Below are positions 48,415 through 61,986 of a stretch of DNA of 64,000 nucleotides, piece by piece. The first letter of the stretch is position 1; every line of letters begins with the position of its first letter. The DNA is from Flexivirga caeni (GTDB lineage: Bacteria; Actinomycetota; Actinomycetes; Actinomycetales; Dermatophilaceae): contig NZ_RJJQ01000003.1 of assembly GCF_003724155.1 (NCBI RefSeq), positions 217,304 to 281,303 of the forward strand. Direction: 5' to 3'. The notes beneath the pieces were generated by a model, which was not told the DNA's origin, ran no database searches, and saw only the letters and a program-made list of their open reading frames with translations. Made by a program: the position numbers and the translations under genes.

Positions 48415-50538
48415 GTGACCGCAAGCCCATCAGCAACGTCATCCAGCGAATACACCGCACGGCATCTGCAGGTTCTCGAAGGCCTGGAAGCCGTCCGGAA
48501 GCGACCGGGCATGTACATCGGGTCGACCGACGGCCGCGGCCTCATGCACTGCGTATGGGAGATCATCGACAACGCGGTCGACGAGGCACTCGCCGATAGA
48601 GGCAACCACGTGCTGGTCACGCTCTACGCCGACGGGTCCGTCTCGATTGCCGACCAGGGCGCCGGCATACCCGTCGACATCGAGCCGCGCACGGGGCTCA
48701 CGGGCGTCGAGGTCGTCTTCACGAAGCTGCACGCGGGCGGCAAGTTCGGTGGGGGCTCCTACGCCGCATCGGGCGGTCTGCACGGTGTGGGTGCCTCGGT
48801 GGTCAACGCGGTGTCGGCGCGGCTCGACGTCGAGGTCGACCGGGGCGGCAAGACCTATGCGATGAGCTTCCGGCGGGGGGAGCCCGGGATCTTCGCCGAC
48901 CCGAAGTCCGGCCCGAGCCCCGACTCGCCCTTCACACCGTTCACCGCCGGTAGCGAGTTGCGGGTGGTCGGCACGGTGCGCCGCGGCGTGACCGGCACGC
49001 GCATCCGCTACTGGACCGACCCGCAGATCTTCCTCAAGGACGCGAAGTTCGACTACGACCGGCTGATCTCCCGGGCGCGGCAGACGTCGTTCCTCGTGCC
49101 GGGGCTGGCGCTGGTCGTCCGCGACGAGCGAGGGCTGCCGGACACTCCGGGCGCGGACGGGCCGCACGAGGAGGTCTTCCTGCACGAAGGCGGCATCTCG
49201 GAGTTCACCGAGTTCCTGGCGCCCGACCCTTCGGTCACCGACGTATGGCGCCTGGAAGGCGAGTCGACCTTCACCGAGACCGTCCCGGTGCTGGATGCCG
49301 AGGGTCACATGACGCCGACCGAGGTCGAACGCACCTGCGGCGTCGACATCGCGGTGCGCTGGGGCACCGGCTACGACCAGCGGCTGAAGTCGTTCGTCAA
49401 CGTCATCGACACGCCCCACGGCGGCACCCACGTCGCCGGGTTCGAGCAGGCGCTGCTCAAGGTCTTCCGCAAGCAGCTGGAGGTCAACGCGCGCCGGCTG
49501 AAGGTCGGCGGCGACAAGGTCGAGAAGGACGACATCATGGCCGGGCTGACCGCCGTGGTCACGGTGCGGCTGGCCGAGCCGCAGTTCGAGGGTCAGACCA
49601 AGGAAGTGCTCGGCACCTCGGCGGTTCGGCAGATCGTCAGCAAGGTGGTCGAGCGCGAGCTGACCGAGCGGCTGACCTCGACCAAGCGCGAGTTCAAGAC
49701 GCAGTCGCTGCAGGTGCAGGAGAAGGTCGTCTCCGAGATGAAGGCGCGGATCCACGCGCGCGTTCAGAAGGAGACCCTCCGCCGCAAGACGGCGCTCGAA
49801 TCCTCTTCGCTGCCGGGCAAGTTGAAGGACTGCCGGTCCAATGACACCGAGCACACCGAGCTGTTCATCGTCGAGGGCGACAGCGCTCTCGGCACCGGTA
49901 TGGCGGCGCGCAACTCGGAGTTCCAGGCGTTGCTGCCGATCCGCGGCAAGATCCTCAACGTGCAGAAGGCGTCGATCGGCGACATGCTCAAGAACGCCGA
50001 GTGTGCCTCGATCATCCAGGTCGTCGGCGCCGGGTCCGGCCGCACGTTCGACCTGTCACTGGCGCGCTACGGCAAGGTCATCCTGATGACCGACGCCGAT
50101 GTCGACGGCGCACACATCCGCACCCTGCTGCTGACGCTCTTCTTCCGCTACATGCGCCCGCTGGTCGAGGCCGGCCGGGTCTTCGCCGCGGTGCCGCCAC
50201 TGCACCGCATCGAGACGGCCGCGCAGGGCCGCGCCAAGGGCGAGGTCGTCTACACCTACTCCGAGCAGCAGATGCGGCAGGTGATGTCGCAGCTGGCGAA
50301 GAAGGGCCGCACCGTCAAGCAGCCACAGCGCTACAAGGGTCTCGGCGAGATGGACGCGCACCAGCTGGCCGAGACGACCATGGACCCCCGGCACCGCATG
50401 CTGCGCCGGGTGACGCTGACCGACGCCGAGAACTCCGAGCGGGTCTTCGACCTGCTGATGGGCAGTGACGTCGCGCCGCGCAAGGAGTTCATCGTCGACT
50501 CGGCTCGCGAGCTCGACCGCGAACGCATCGACGCCTGA
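48415..50538 (+). CDS. parE: Type IIA topoisomerase subunit B (ParE/GyrB family)
   Basis: ATPase subunit of 707 residues. The GHKL site is EIIDNAVDEALAD near 42, DQGAGIPV near 79 and GGLHGVGASVVNA near 121. The TOPRIM domain has FIVEGDSALG near 483 and the metal acids in MTDADVDGAHI near 562. A C-terminal RYKGLGEMDA tail motif follows. Length (no 170-residue insert) and the DUF7455 neighbour suggest the second B subunit of actinobacteria, usually called ParE; a partner parC is not in the window. GyrB cannot be formally excluded without the rest of the genome. Confidence 0.88.
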   Translation: MTASPSATSSSEYTARHLQVLEGLEAVRKRPGMYIGSTDGRGLMHCVWEIIDNAVDEALADRGNHVLVTLYADGSVSIADQGAGIPVDIEPRTGLTGVEVVFTKLHAGGKFGGGSYAASGGLHGVGASVVNAVSARLDVEVDRGGKTYAMSFRRGEPGIFADPKSGPSPDSPFTPFTAGSELRVVGTVRRGVTGTRIRYWTDPQIFLKDAKFDYDRLISRARQTSFLVPGLALVVRDERGLPDTPGADGPHEEVFLHEGGISEFTEFLAPDPSVTDVWRLEGESTFTETVPVLDAEGHMTPTEVERTCGVDIAVRWGTGYDQRLKSFVNVIDTPHGGTHVAGFEQALLKVFRKQLEVNARRLKVGGDKVEKDDIMAGLTAVVTVRLAEPQFEGQTKEVLGTSAVRQIVSKVVERELTERLTSTKREFKTQSLQVQEKVVSEMKARIHARVQKETLRRKTALESSSLPGKLKDCRSNDTEHTELFIVEGDSALGTGMAARNSEFQALLPIRGKILNVQKASIGDMLKNAECASIIQVVGAGSGRTFDLSLARYGKVILMTDADVDGAHIRTLLLTLFFRYMRPLVEAGRVFAAVPPLHRIETAAQGRAKGEVVYTYSEQQMRQVMSQLAKKGRTVKQPQRYKGLGEMDAHQLAETTMDPRHRMLRRVTLTDAENSERVFDLLMGSDVAPRKEFIVDSARELDRERIDA

Positions 50539-50554
50539 GCAGAGCGTCCGCGCG

Positions 50555-50560
50555 TAGGCT
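50555..50560 (+). promoter_or_regulatory. -10 element TAGGCT of the YjbR gene
   Basis: TANNNT hexamer eight bases before ATG 50569; supports this start over TTG 50560. Confidence 0.45.
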
Positions 50561-50568
50561 TGCCAGGT

Positions 50569-50972
50569 ATGGCGACCTGGGACGACGTGCGACGCATCGT
50601 GGCCGACCTGCCGGAGGTGGACACGAAGGTGTCCTGGGGGCACCTCATGTGGCGGGTCAAGGGCACGAGCTTCGTGTGGGAGCGGCCGCTGCACACGAAG
50701 GACCGGGCCGACCTCGGGGCCGACGCACCGGATGGTGAGATCCTCGGTGTTCGCGTGCCGGACGATGGCGCGAAAGAGGCTCTCCTTGCTGACGGCTCGG
50801 GCATCTACTTCACGATCCCGCACTTCAACGGCTACCCGGCGGTGCTGGTGCGGCTGGACGAGATCGACGTCGCCGAGCTGACCGAGATCGTCACCGAAGC
50901 CTGGCTGGACCGAGCGCCAAAGCGACTGGCCGCGGCATACCTCGCCGAGCACCCGCTCGACCCCGAGCGCCC

Positions 50973-50976
<4 letters not shown>
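50569..50976 (+). CDS. MmcQ/YjbR family protein
   Basis: Protein of 135 residues of the YjbR/CyaY-like fold: WDDVRRIVADLPEV at the start, FVWERPL near 36, then the family's strand LLADGSGIYFTIPHFNGYPAVLVRL near 72-96 and a C-terminal ELTEIVTEAWLDRAPKRLA helix. Some members bind DNA in vitro, but no clear role is known. The ATG is followed by a stop codon TAG at 50974-50976 that shares the palindrome CTAG with the guaD stop on the other strand. Confidence 0.85.
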
Positions 50977-52246
<1,270 letters not shown>

Positions 52247-52250
<4 letters not shown>

Positions 52251-53068
52251 CGGGTCACCGCCGCGCTCGGGGCGACCGCGAAATGACGGGCCAGCTCGGC
52301 GGCGACGCTCAGCGCGATAACCGCTGGCGCCTTGCCGGGCAGGTCGGGCAGCCCGATCGGAGTGGTGATGCGCGCGAGCGCGGCCTCGTCGTGACCTTCC
52401 TCGCTCAGCCGGCGCCGGAAGCGGGACCACTTCGCGGACGAGCCGATCAGGCCGATCGAGCCCAGGTGCGCGCAGCGCAGCGCCGTGTCGCAGATGGCGA
52501 TGTCCTCGGCGTGGTCGTGGGTCATCACCAGCACGTGCGTGCCGGGCGGCACCTCGCCGAGCACGATCTCGGGCACCGGCGCCCGGTGCGGTATGACGCT
52601 GGCGATCGCGTCGTCCAGCACTGCGAGCCGCTGCGGCGTCAGGTGGTCCGCGCGCGAGTCGACCAGATGCAACTCGACTTCGTGGCGGGCCAGGATCCGC
52701 GCGAGTTCGAGGCCGACGTGGCCGACGCCGAAGACGGCGATGGACTCGCGAACCGGCAGTGGTTCCAGCAGGATCCGGACTTCTCCGCCGCAACACTGCA
52801 CGCCGTGCTCGGCCGGGGCCCTGTCGTTGAGCGCGAGGGTCAGCTCCTGCGGGCCGCCGAGCACGTCCGCGGCCAGCGTCTCGCGGGCGCGGGCGACTGC
52901 GGTCTCCTCCAGATTGCCGCCGCCGATCGTGTCGAAGACGGCATCCTGGGTCACGACCATCTTGGCTCCGGCCTCGCGCGGCGCGTGCCCGCGGACGTCG
53001 ACCAGGGTCACCAGGACGGCGGGACGGCGCTGCTGCCGGAGCCGGCCGATGGCGTCATACCAGTTCAC
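52247..53068 (-). CDS. xdhC: Xanthine dehydrogenase accessory protein XdhC
   Basis: Protein of 273 residues that binds molybdenum cofactor and aids its sulfuration and insertion into xanthine dehydrogenase. The N-terminal XdhC/CoxI domain includes VTLVDVRGHAPREAGAKM with the conserved Gly/Pro pattern, TIGGGNLEE near 58 and the Cys pair in VQCCGGEVRI near 99. A Rossmann-like domain follows (VFGVGHVGLELARILA). GTG 53068 lies one base past the large-subunit stop; the upstream extension of the frame is not coding. It is located between the large subunit and guaD genes. Confidence 0.92.
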
Positions 53069-53069
53069 G

Positions 53070-56971
<3,902 letters not shown>

Positions 56972-57006
56972 CAGAGACTCCTTTCGAGCCGGGAGCGCAA
57001 AGTAAA

Positions 57007-57035
57007 ACTCTACGGCTCAACATTTTGTTGAACAA
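57007..57035 (-). promoter_or_regulatory. xdhA promoter with palindromic operator
   Basis: On the - strand, -35 TTGTTC (57030-57035) and -10 TAGAGT (57007-57012) are 17 bases apart. The palindrome TCAACA-TTT-TGTTGA (57017-57031 on +) lies in the spacer, so a bound protein would block RNA polymerase. The same palindrome occurs at 60643-60657. Confidence 0.65.
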
Positions 57036-57057
57036 GGATCGTGTGGCGCCGTGTCGG

Positions 57058-58428
57058 TCACGGCGGTCCGGGCATGCCGACGAGCCGCGCCGCCTCGCGT
57101 GCCTCGGTCGCGAGTTGCGCCTCATCGGCGCGAACCAGGCGTCCGTGCTGCACCACCGGCCGGCCGGCGACGAGCAGGAGCTCGAGCGGCGGCGGTGCGC
57201 CGAGCACCAGACCGGCGACCGGGTCGGCGATGCCGGCGTGGGCGAGCGTGTCGAGGCGCCATACGGCCAGGTCGGCCTGCTTGCCCGGCTCCAATGACCC
57301 GATCTGGTCCGCCCAGCCGAGCAGCCGGGCACCGCCGAGCGTGGCCGCCTCCAGTGCCTGCCGCACCCCGAGCGCGGTCGGTCCGCCCATTGCTCGGGCG
57401 AAGAGCAAGGCGTGGCGCGCCTCTTCGAGCATGGAGGTCGCTTCGTTGGACGCTGCGCCGTCGACGCCGAGGCCGACCGGGACCCCTGCCGCCAGCAGGT
57501 CCCGGGTGCGGCAGATCCCTGCTCCTAGCCGCGCGTTGGACGACGGGCAGTGGGCCACGCCGGAGCTGGTGCTCGCGAGCTGCCGGATCGCGTCGTCGTC
57601 GAAGTGGATCCCGTGTGCGAACCACACGTCGTCGCCGAGCCAGCCGACCGACTCCATGTAGCCGACCGGAGTCAGCCCGAAGCGCTCGCGGCAGAAGTCC
57701 TGCTCGTCGAGTGTCTCGGCCAGGTGCGTATGCAGCCGCACTCCGCGGTCGCGCGCGAGTGCCGCGGCCTCCCGCAGCAGGTCGGTGGTGACCGAGAACG
57801 GCGAGCACGGTGCGACGCCTACGCGCACCATGGCGTCGGCGGACGGGTCGTGATGTTCGTCGATCGCGGCGGAGGTGGCGGTCAGGATGTCATCGAGCGA
57901 CTCGACGACATGGTCGGGCGGGAGCCCGCCATCGCTGTGTCCCAGATCCATCGACCCGCGGGTGGCGAAGAAGCGCACCCCGATGCGGTCAGCGGCGCGG
58001 ATCTCCGCACCGAGCACATCGCCGCCCTCGCGAGGGAAGACGTAGTGGTGGTCCATCACCGTGGTGCACCCGCTCAGTGCCAGCTGCCCGATGCCGGCCG
58101 CTGCTGCCTGCCCGACGATCTGCTCGTCGATCCGCCCCCATACGGGGTAGAGCGTGGTCAGCCACTCGAAAAGTGTTGCGTCCACGGCATATCCGCGGGT
58201 GGCCCACTGATAGAGGTGGTGATGGGTGTTGACCAGACCGGGGGTGACGACACACCCGGTCGCGTCGATCAGGTCGACGTCCTCTCCCGTCGCGGCATAC
58301 CGGCCGGGAGCGACCGACCGGATCCGGCCCCCGTCGACCACGACGTGGCCGACGGGGTGCTCGTGCCGGCCGGCGTCCATCGTGACGACGGTGCACCCGT
58401 CGACGACGGTCACCTGGGACGGGCTCAT
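57058..58428 (-). CDS. 8-oxoguanine deaminase
   Basis: Amidohydrolase of 456 residues related to guanine and atrazine-type deaminases. The motif NTHHHLYQWATRGY near 68 (three His and a Gln/Trp typical of 8-oxoguanine deaminases), LHTHLAET near 238, AHGIHFDDD near 274, CPSSNARLGAG near 297 and GLGVDGAASNE near 320 support this call. It turns 8-oxoguanine into urate, bypassing xanthine dehydrogenase. ATG 58428 overlaps the permease stop by four bases, so the two are translated together. The xdhA promoter lies just after its stop. Confidence 0.88.
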   Translation of the reverse strand: MSPSQVTVVDGCTVVTMDAGRHEHPVGHVVVDGGRIRSVAPGRYAATGEDVDLIDATGCVVTPGLVNTHHHLYQWATRGYAVDATLFEWLTTLYPVWGRIDEQIVGQAAAAGIGQLALSGCTTVMDHHYVFPREGGDVLGAEIRAADRIGVRFFATRGSMDLGHSDGGLPPDHVVESLDDILTATSAAIDEHHDPSADAMVRVGVAPCSPFSVTTDLLREAAALARDRGVRLHTHLAETLDEQDFCRERFGLTPVGYMESVGWLGDDVWFAHGIHFDDDAIRQLASTSSGVAHCPSSNARLGAGICRTRDLLAAGVPVGLGVDGAASNEATSMLEEARHALLFARAMGGPTALGVRQALEAATLGGARLLGWADQIGSLEPGKQADLAVWRLDTLAHAGIADPVAGLVLGAPPPLELLLVAGRPVVQHGRLVRADEAQLATEAREAARLVGMPGPP

Positions 58429-60410
58429 TGCGGGTTTGCCATGGAGGCGCGCGCGGTGCCGATCGGATCTGCGTCGGCAATCAGGTCGTCGAAGCGGTGC
58501 CCGGCGATCTTGGCGCTCTCGACCAGAGCCGTCACCAGCTCCTGATGACGCGAGTTGTCCAGCCGGGCACGTCCCTGGGCGACCAGCTGGTCGACCGAGC
58601 CGGCGTCACGGACGCAGATGACCAGCGGGAAACCGAACTTCTCGCGGTATGCCGAGGTCACACCCGCCAGTTCTTCGCGTTCGCCGTCGCGCAGCTGGCT
58701 GAGCATGATAGCTGCGCGGTCCCGGATCGAGGCGTCGCCCAGCTCACCCGGCGCGATCTCCTGGCTGCCGAGATCGGGGTAGCCGGCGATCAGCTCGCGC
58801 TGCTTCTCGTCGGACGCGGAGAACAGTGCCTCCTGGAACGATTCGCGTAGGTCCTGCGTGTCCTTGAACGGCCGGCGGTCGAAGGCGTCCGCGATGATCC
58901 AGGTGTTGCCCTGGAAGAGCGGCTCGAAGGTGTGGACGAAGTCTTCCTTGGGCATGGCATTGATCTGGGCCAGGCCGATGACGTCGCCGCTCGAGGTCGT
59001 CGCGATGGCTGCCCCGCGGCTGTTGCCCACGTGGAAGAAAACCATATAGAGGACGAACGCGGTGATCGAGCCGATGGTGATGCCCGAGCCGAGGAAGACC
59101 TGGTAGTCCTTCGGCAGCAGGGTGGACACACCCGGCTCAGCCGTGACCAGCATCGCCAGGCCGAGAGAGGTCGCGACGATGATGCCGTTGCGGTGGTCGT
59201 TGAAGTCGACCTTGCCGAGCGTCTGGATGCCGACCACGGCGACCGTCGAGAACATCGCCAGGCCCGCGCCACCCAGCACGCTGGAGGGTATGCCGGCGAC
59301 GATCGCACCGGCCTTGGGCAGCAGGCCGAGGATGATCATGAACACCGCGGCGGTGGCCACGACATACCGGCTCTTGATCTTGGTGAGCCGCACCAGGCCG
59401 ACGTTCTCGGCGAAACAGGTATAGGGAAAAGAGTTGAAGATGCCGCCGATGAAGGTGGCCACGCCGTCGGCGCGCAGTGCCCGCGCGACGTCCTCGCCGT
59501 CGACCCGCTTGCCGACGATTTCCGCGGTCGCGAAGACGTCACCGCAGGTCTCGACCATCGTCACGAGCATCACCAGGACCATCGAGATGATCGCGGCGAG
59601 AACGAACTTCGGCATGCCGAAGTGGAAGGGGGTGGTGACGCCGACCCAGCTGGCGGTGCGCACCGAGTCGAAGTGTGCCTCGCCGGCCAACCAGGCGATC
59701 AGGGTGCCGATGACCAGGCCGAGCAGCACTGCGATTGTCTGGACGAAGCCGCGGAAGAGACGCTGGATGACGACGATGATCACGACGGTGCCGAGGGCCA
59801 GGCAGAGGATCTTCCAGCCGCCGGACGCGAGGTGCCAGTTGCCGTGGGCGTCGGTGCTGAGCACCGACTGGCTGTAGGAACTCGTCTTGGGATCCCAGCG
59901 CAAGATGGCGTCACCAGCGGCCACGGGCAGCAGCGAGAAGCCGATGACGGTGATCACCGTGCCGGTGACGACGGGTGGGAAGAAGCGCACGATCTTGCCG
60001 AAGAATGGGGCGAGCAGGAACGTGACGACACCGGACACGAGGACCGCGCCGTAGATGGTCAGCAGCCCGTTGACGCCGCCGCCGGCGTTGACGCCGATGA
60101 TGATCATCGGCGAGACGGCGGTGAAGGTGACGCCCTGCAGCAGGGGGAGGCGGACGCCGATCTTCCAGAAGCCGATGGCCTGCAGCAGCGAGGCGATGCC
60201 ACAGGTGAACAGGTCGGCGTTGATCAGATGGATAAGTTGATCCGGGGTGAGGCCGATCGCGCTGCCCAGCAGGATCGGGACGATCACCGCACCGGCGTAG
60301 AACGCCAGCACATGCTGGAATCCGTAGATGGCCAGTTGTTGCGGGGGGAGAACTTCGTCGACCGGATGTTTGGCGGGTGGACGCACCTTCTCGGCGGTGG
60401 CAGCAGGCAT
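58425..60410 (-). CDS. NCS2 purine permease fused to an OHCU-decarboxylase-like domain
   Basis: Protein of 661 residues. Residues 15-470 form a nucleobase/cation symporter-2 permease of about twelve helices: YGFQHVLAFYAGAVIVPILL near 28, LPLLQGVTFTAVSPM, FVLAAIISMVLVMLVTMVET, and the signature GGIFNSFPYTCFAENVGLV near 330. Residues 490-650 form an intracellular domain like UraD, which decarboxylates OHCU in urate breakdown (IGLAQINAMP, FVHTFEPLFQG, YREKFGFPLVICVRD). The expected HPDLG-type His is Tyr (AGYPDLGS), and the later Glu-Gln is changed to DR. ATG 60410 has AAGGA eight bases upstream; the frame to 60521 is leader. Confidence 0.86.
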   Translation of the reverse strand: MPAATAEKVRPPAKHPVDEVLPPQQLAIYGFQHVLAFYAGAVIVPILLGSAIGLTPDQLIHLINADLFTCGIASLLQAIGFWKIGVRLPLLQGVTFTAVSPMIIIGVNAGGGVNGLLTIYGAVLVSGVVTFLLAPFFGKIVRFFPPVVTGTVITVIGFSLLPVAAGDAILRWDPKTSSYSQSVLSTDAHGNWHLASGGWKILCLALGTVVIIVVIQRLFRGFVQTIAVLLGLVIGTLIAWLAGEAHFDSVRTASWVGVTTPFHFGMPKFVLAAIISMVLVMLVTMVETCGDVFATAEIVGKRVDGEDVARALRADGVATFIGGIFNSFPYTCFAENVGLVRLTKIKSRYVVATAAVFMIILGLLPKAGAIVAGIPSSVLGGAGLAMFSTVAVVGIQTLGKVDFNDHRNGIIVATSLGLAMLVTAEPGVSTLLPKDYQVFLGSGITIGSITAFVLYMVFFHVGNSRGAAIATTSSGDVIGLAQINAMPKEDFVHTFEPLFQGNTWIIADAFDRRPFKDTQDLRESFQEALFSASDEKQRELIAGYPDLGSQEIAPGELGDASIRDRAAIMLSQLRDGEREELAGVTSAYREKFGFPLVICVRDAGSVDQLVAQGRARLDNSRHQELVTALVESAKIAGHRFDDLIADADPIGTARASMANPQ

Positions 60411-60618
60411 GACGAGCGGTCCTTCCAAGTCCAGGGGGGGGACATCAATGATGTGGTGGCAAGGGCATTCTCGCGACTGTGCGGCCCGGCCGGGAGAGAT
60501 TCCGCTGGTCATGCGAATCACATCGGAGTGGATGGTCGGCGGTATGACGGCCGCGGAACCAAATCTTCGCTTATACGGAATTTAAGTTTCGTGATATGGA
60601 ATTGTCTGCGTGGAAGAG
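60411..60618 (-). other. Long leader before the permease gene
   Basis: About 200 bases between the predicted promoter and ATG 60410, AT-rich near 60560-60610. I looked for a purine or similar riboswitch core and found none; no ORF with a credible ribosome site is present. Confidence 0.4.
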
Positions 60619-60657
60619 AGTATGCCGTAGGTCACACCCACGTCAACAGATTGTTGA
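60619..60657 (-). promoter_or_regulatory. Permease promoter with the same palindromic operator
   Basis: On the - strand, -35 TTGACG (60641-60646) and -10 CATACT (60619-60624) are 16 bases apart. The palindrome TCAACA-GAT-TGTTGA (60643-60657 on +) overlaps the -35. It lies 23 bases after the regulator gene stop. Confidence 0.6.
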
Positions 60658-60680
60658 AACTCGTTTCCTCGTGCTCCGCG

Positions 60681-61046
60681 TCAGCCCTGGACCCGGACAC
60701 GGTTCAGGTAGTTGTAGATCGTGAAGCGGGACATGCCCATCGCTTCGGCGACCGTTTCGGCCGATCGGCGCATCTCGAAGGCTCCGCGTTCTTCCAGCAG
60801 GCGGACCGCGTGTTGTTTCTGGGTGCGGGAGAGTGCCGCGAGGCTGCTGCCGAGTTCGGTTTCGACACTCTGAATGAGCCTGGCCAGGCCGTCTGACAGG
60901 TCGCGGTCATTGGCTACTCGGACGTGAATTGTGCTGCCGTTCCAGGTGATCGGGACGTCGTCCGGTTGCGGATCGCGGTCCACGACCGTCGCTCCGACAC
61001 GATCGAGCAACGGCTGCAGAGCCGCGACGAATGACTCGTCACGCAT
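60681..61046 (-). CDS. HTH regulator with YheO/DauR-type C-terminal domain
   Basis: Protein of 121 residues. The C-terminal 60 residues (KQHAVRLLEERGAFEMRRSAETVAEAMGMSRFTIYNYLNR split over ~70-117) match the HTH_22 domain of YheO/DauR regulators. The N-terminal ~65 residues are a small alpha/beta part without the usual PAS domain. ATG 61046 overlaps the thiamine-binding gene by eight bases. It is the first regulator gene upstream of the purine block, and an operator found in both purine promoters begins 23 bases beyond its stop, so it is a natural candidate for the repressor; this is inference. Confidence 0.75.
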   Translation of the reverse strand: MRDESFVAALQPLLDRVGATVVDRDPQPDDVPITWNGSTIHVRVANDRDLSDGLARLIQSVETELGSSLAALSRTQKQHAVRLLEERGAFEMRRSAETVAEAMGMSRFTIYNYLNRVRVQG

Positions 61047-61281
61047 CGATGATCTCGATCTGCAGGCTGACCCGGGTGGCGCCGGCGGAGAGTGCGGCGC
61101 GCACGGCGTCACTCATCGACGACACGACGGCGTCGTCGGTGCCTTCGACGGTGGTGCCGAGTGGGCCGATTTCCGGCTCCAGCCCGCCGGTGCGCAGGGC
61201 GTCGGCAGCGGCTTGCGCATGTGCGGGCAGGGGGCCTTCGCCGCGGAATGGTTCGGTGGTGACTTCCCCGCGCACTCTCAT
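61039..61281 (-). CDS. MTH1187-type thiamine-binding domain protein
   Basis: Protein of 80 residues of the YqgV/MTH1187 family (PF01910): a ferredoxin-like fold beginning MRVRGEVTTEPFRGEG, then LEPEIGPLGTTVEGTDD near 34 and a C-terminal VSLQIEIID strand. Related domains bind thiamine or its pyrimidine part. ATG 61281 overlaps the DNA glycosylase stop by four bases and its own stop overlaps the regulator start, forming a tight three-gene operon. How a thiamine-binding domain relates to purine genes is not evident. Confidence 0.83.
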   Translation of the reverse strand: MRVRGEVTTEPFRGEGPLPAHAQAAADALRTGGLEPEIGPLGTTVEGTDDAVVSSMSDAVRAALSAGATRVSLQIEIIDA

Positions 61282-61850
61282 TGCGCTGCCTTGGCCTTCG
61301 CCTTCGCGGCCTTCTTGAACTCGCGGACCTTCTGCAGCGAGGTCTCGTCGACGACGTCCGCGACGGACCGGAAGGAACCCGCCTCGGCATACGGGCCGAT
61401 CGCCTCGCGCCAGCCGTCCGGGGTAATACCGAGCTGCTTGCCGAGCAGTGCGGCGAAGATGCGCGCCTTCTGATCGCCATACCCGGGAAGGGCTTTGAGA
61501 CGTTTCAGCAACTCGGCCGTCGATCCGGCGGTGGTCCAGATGCGGGCGGCGTCGCCGTCATAGTCGTGGACGACCACTTGGGCGAGTTGCTGCACGCGCC
61601 CGGCCATCGACCGGGCATACCGATGTATGGCGGGAGGCGTCGAGCAGAGGTCGGCGAACTGCTCCGGATCCTGCGCGGCGATGACGGCCGCGTTGAGCGT
61701 GCCGAGCTTGGCGACGATCTTGGCCGGCCCGCGGAAGGCATGCTCCATGCCGTATTGCTGATCGAGGAGCATGCCGACCAGCAGTGCGAACGGGTCGGTG
61801 GAGAGCAACTGATCCGCGGCGTCGTCCTGTGCGATCCGGATGTTCGGCAT
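61278..61850 (-). CDS. HhH-GPD-type base excision DNA repair protein
   Basis: Glycosylase-like protein of 190 residues. The helix-hairpin-helix region is ELLKRLKALPGYGDQKARIF near 120-140, preceded by LVGMLLDQQYGMEHAFRGP near 27. No 4Fe-4S Cys cluster is seen. A Lys/Ala-rich C-terminal tail may bind DNA. ATG 61850 has a TACGCT box seven bases upstream, so the mRNA is leaderless. It is first in the operon with the thiamine-binding and regulator genes. An enzyme removing damaged purines next to an 8-oxoguanine deaminase gene is suggestive but unproven. Confidence 0.85.
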   Translation of the reverse strand: MPNIRIAQDDAADQLLSTDPFALLVGMLLDQQYGMEHAFRGPAKIVAKLGTLNAAVIAAQDPEQFADLCSTPPAIHRYARSMAGRVQQLAQVVVHDYDGDAARIWTTAGSTAELLKRLKALPGYGDQKARIFAALLGKQLGITPDGWREAIGPYAEAGSFRSVADVVDETSLQKVREFKKAAKAKAKAAQ

Positions 61851-61857
61851 ACCGGCA

Positions 61858-61863
61858 AGCGTA
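61858..61863 (-). promoter_or_regulatory. -10 element TACGCT of the DNA glycosylase gene
   Basis: TANNNT hexamer seven bases before ATG 61850 on the - strand; predicts a leaderless operon. Confidence 0.5.
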
Positions 61864-61973
61864 GGCCGTGGTCGTTGAGGCGGGGGAGTGTTGGATGGTC
61901 GAGTAGGCGGGCGAGCTGTATCGAGACCATCCACCCGGGCGAAAAATCGGTGGCCGCTGTCGGCGGTCGCTTC

Positions 61974-61979
61974 TACGGT
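61974..61979 (+). promoter_or_regulatory. -10 element TACGGT of the DinB-like gene
   Basis: TANNNT hexamer seven bases before ATG 61987; predicts a leaderless transcript. Confidence 0.5.
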
Positions 61980-61986
61980 CTGCTGC

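Noticed and set aside
60411..60640. Purine riboswitch in the long leader before the permease
   Set aside because: No conserved purine-aptamer junction or paired stems could be found; the operator explains regulation better.
58932..60896. Open frame of 654 codons on + opposite the permease
   Set aside because: Antisense shadow rich in Asp, Gly and Arg; the reverse of a membrane protein gene commonly gives this.
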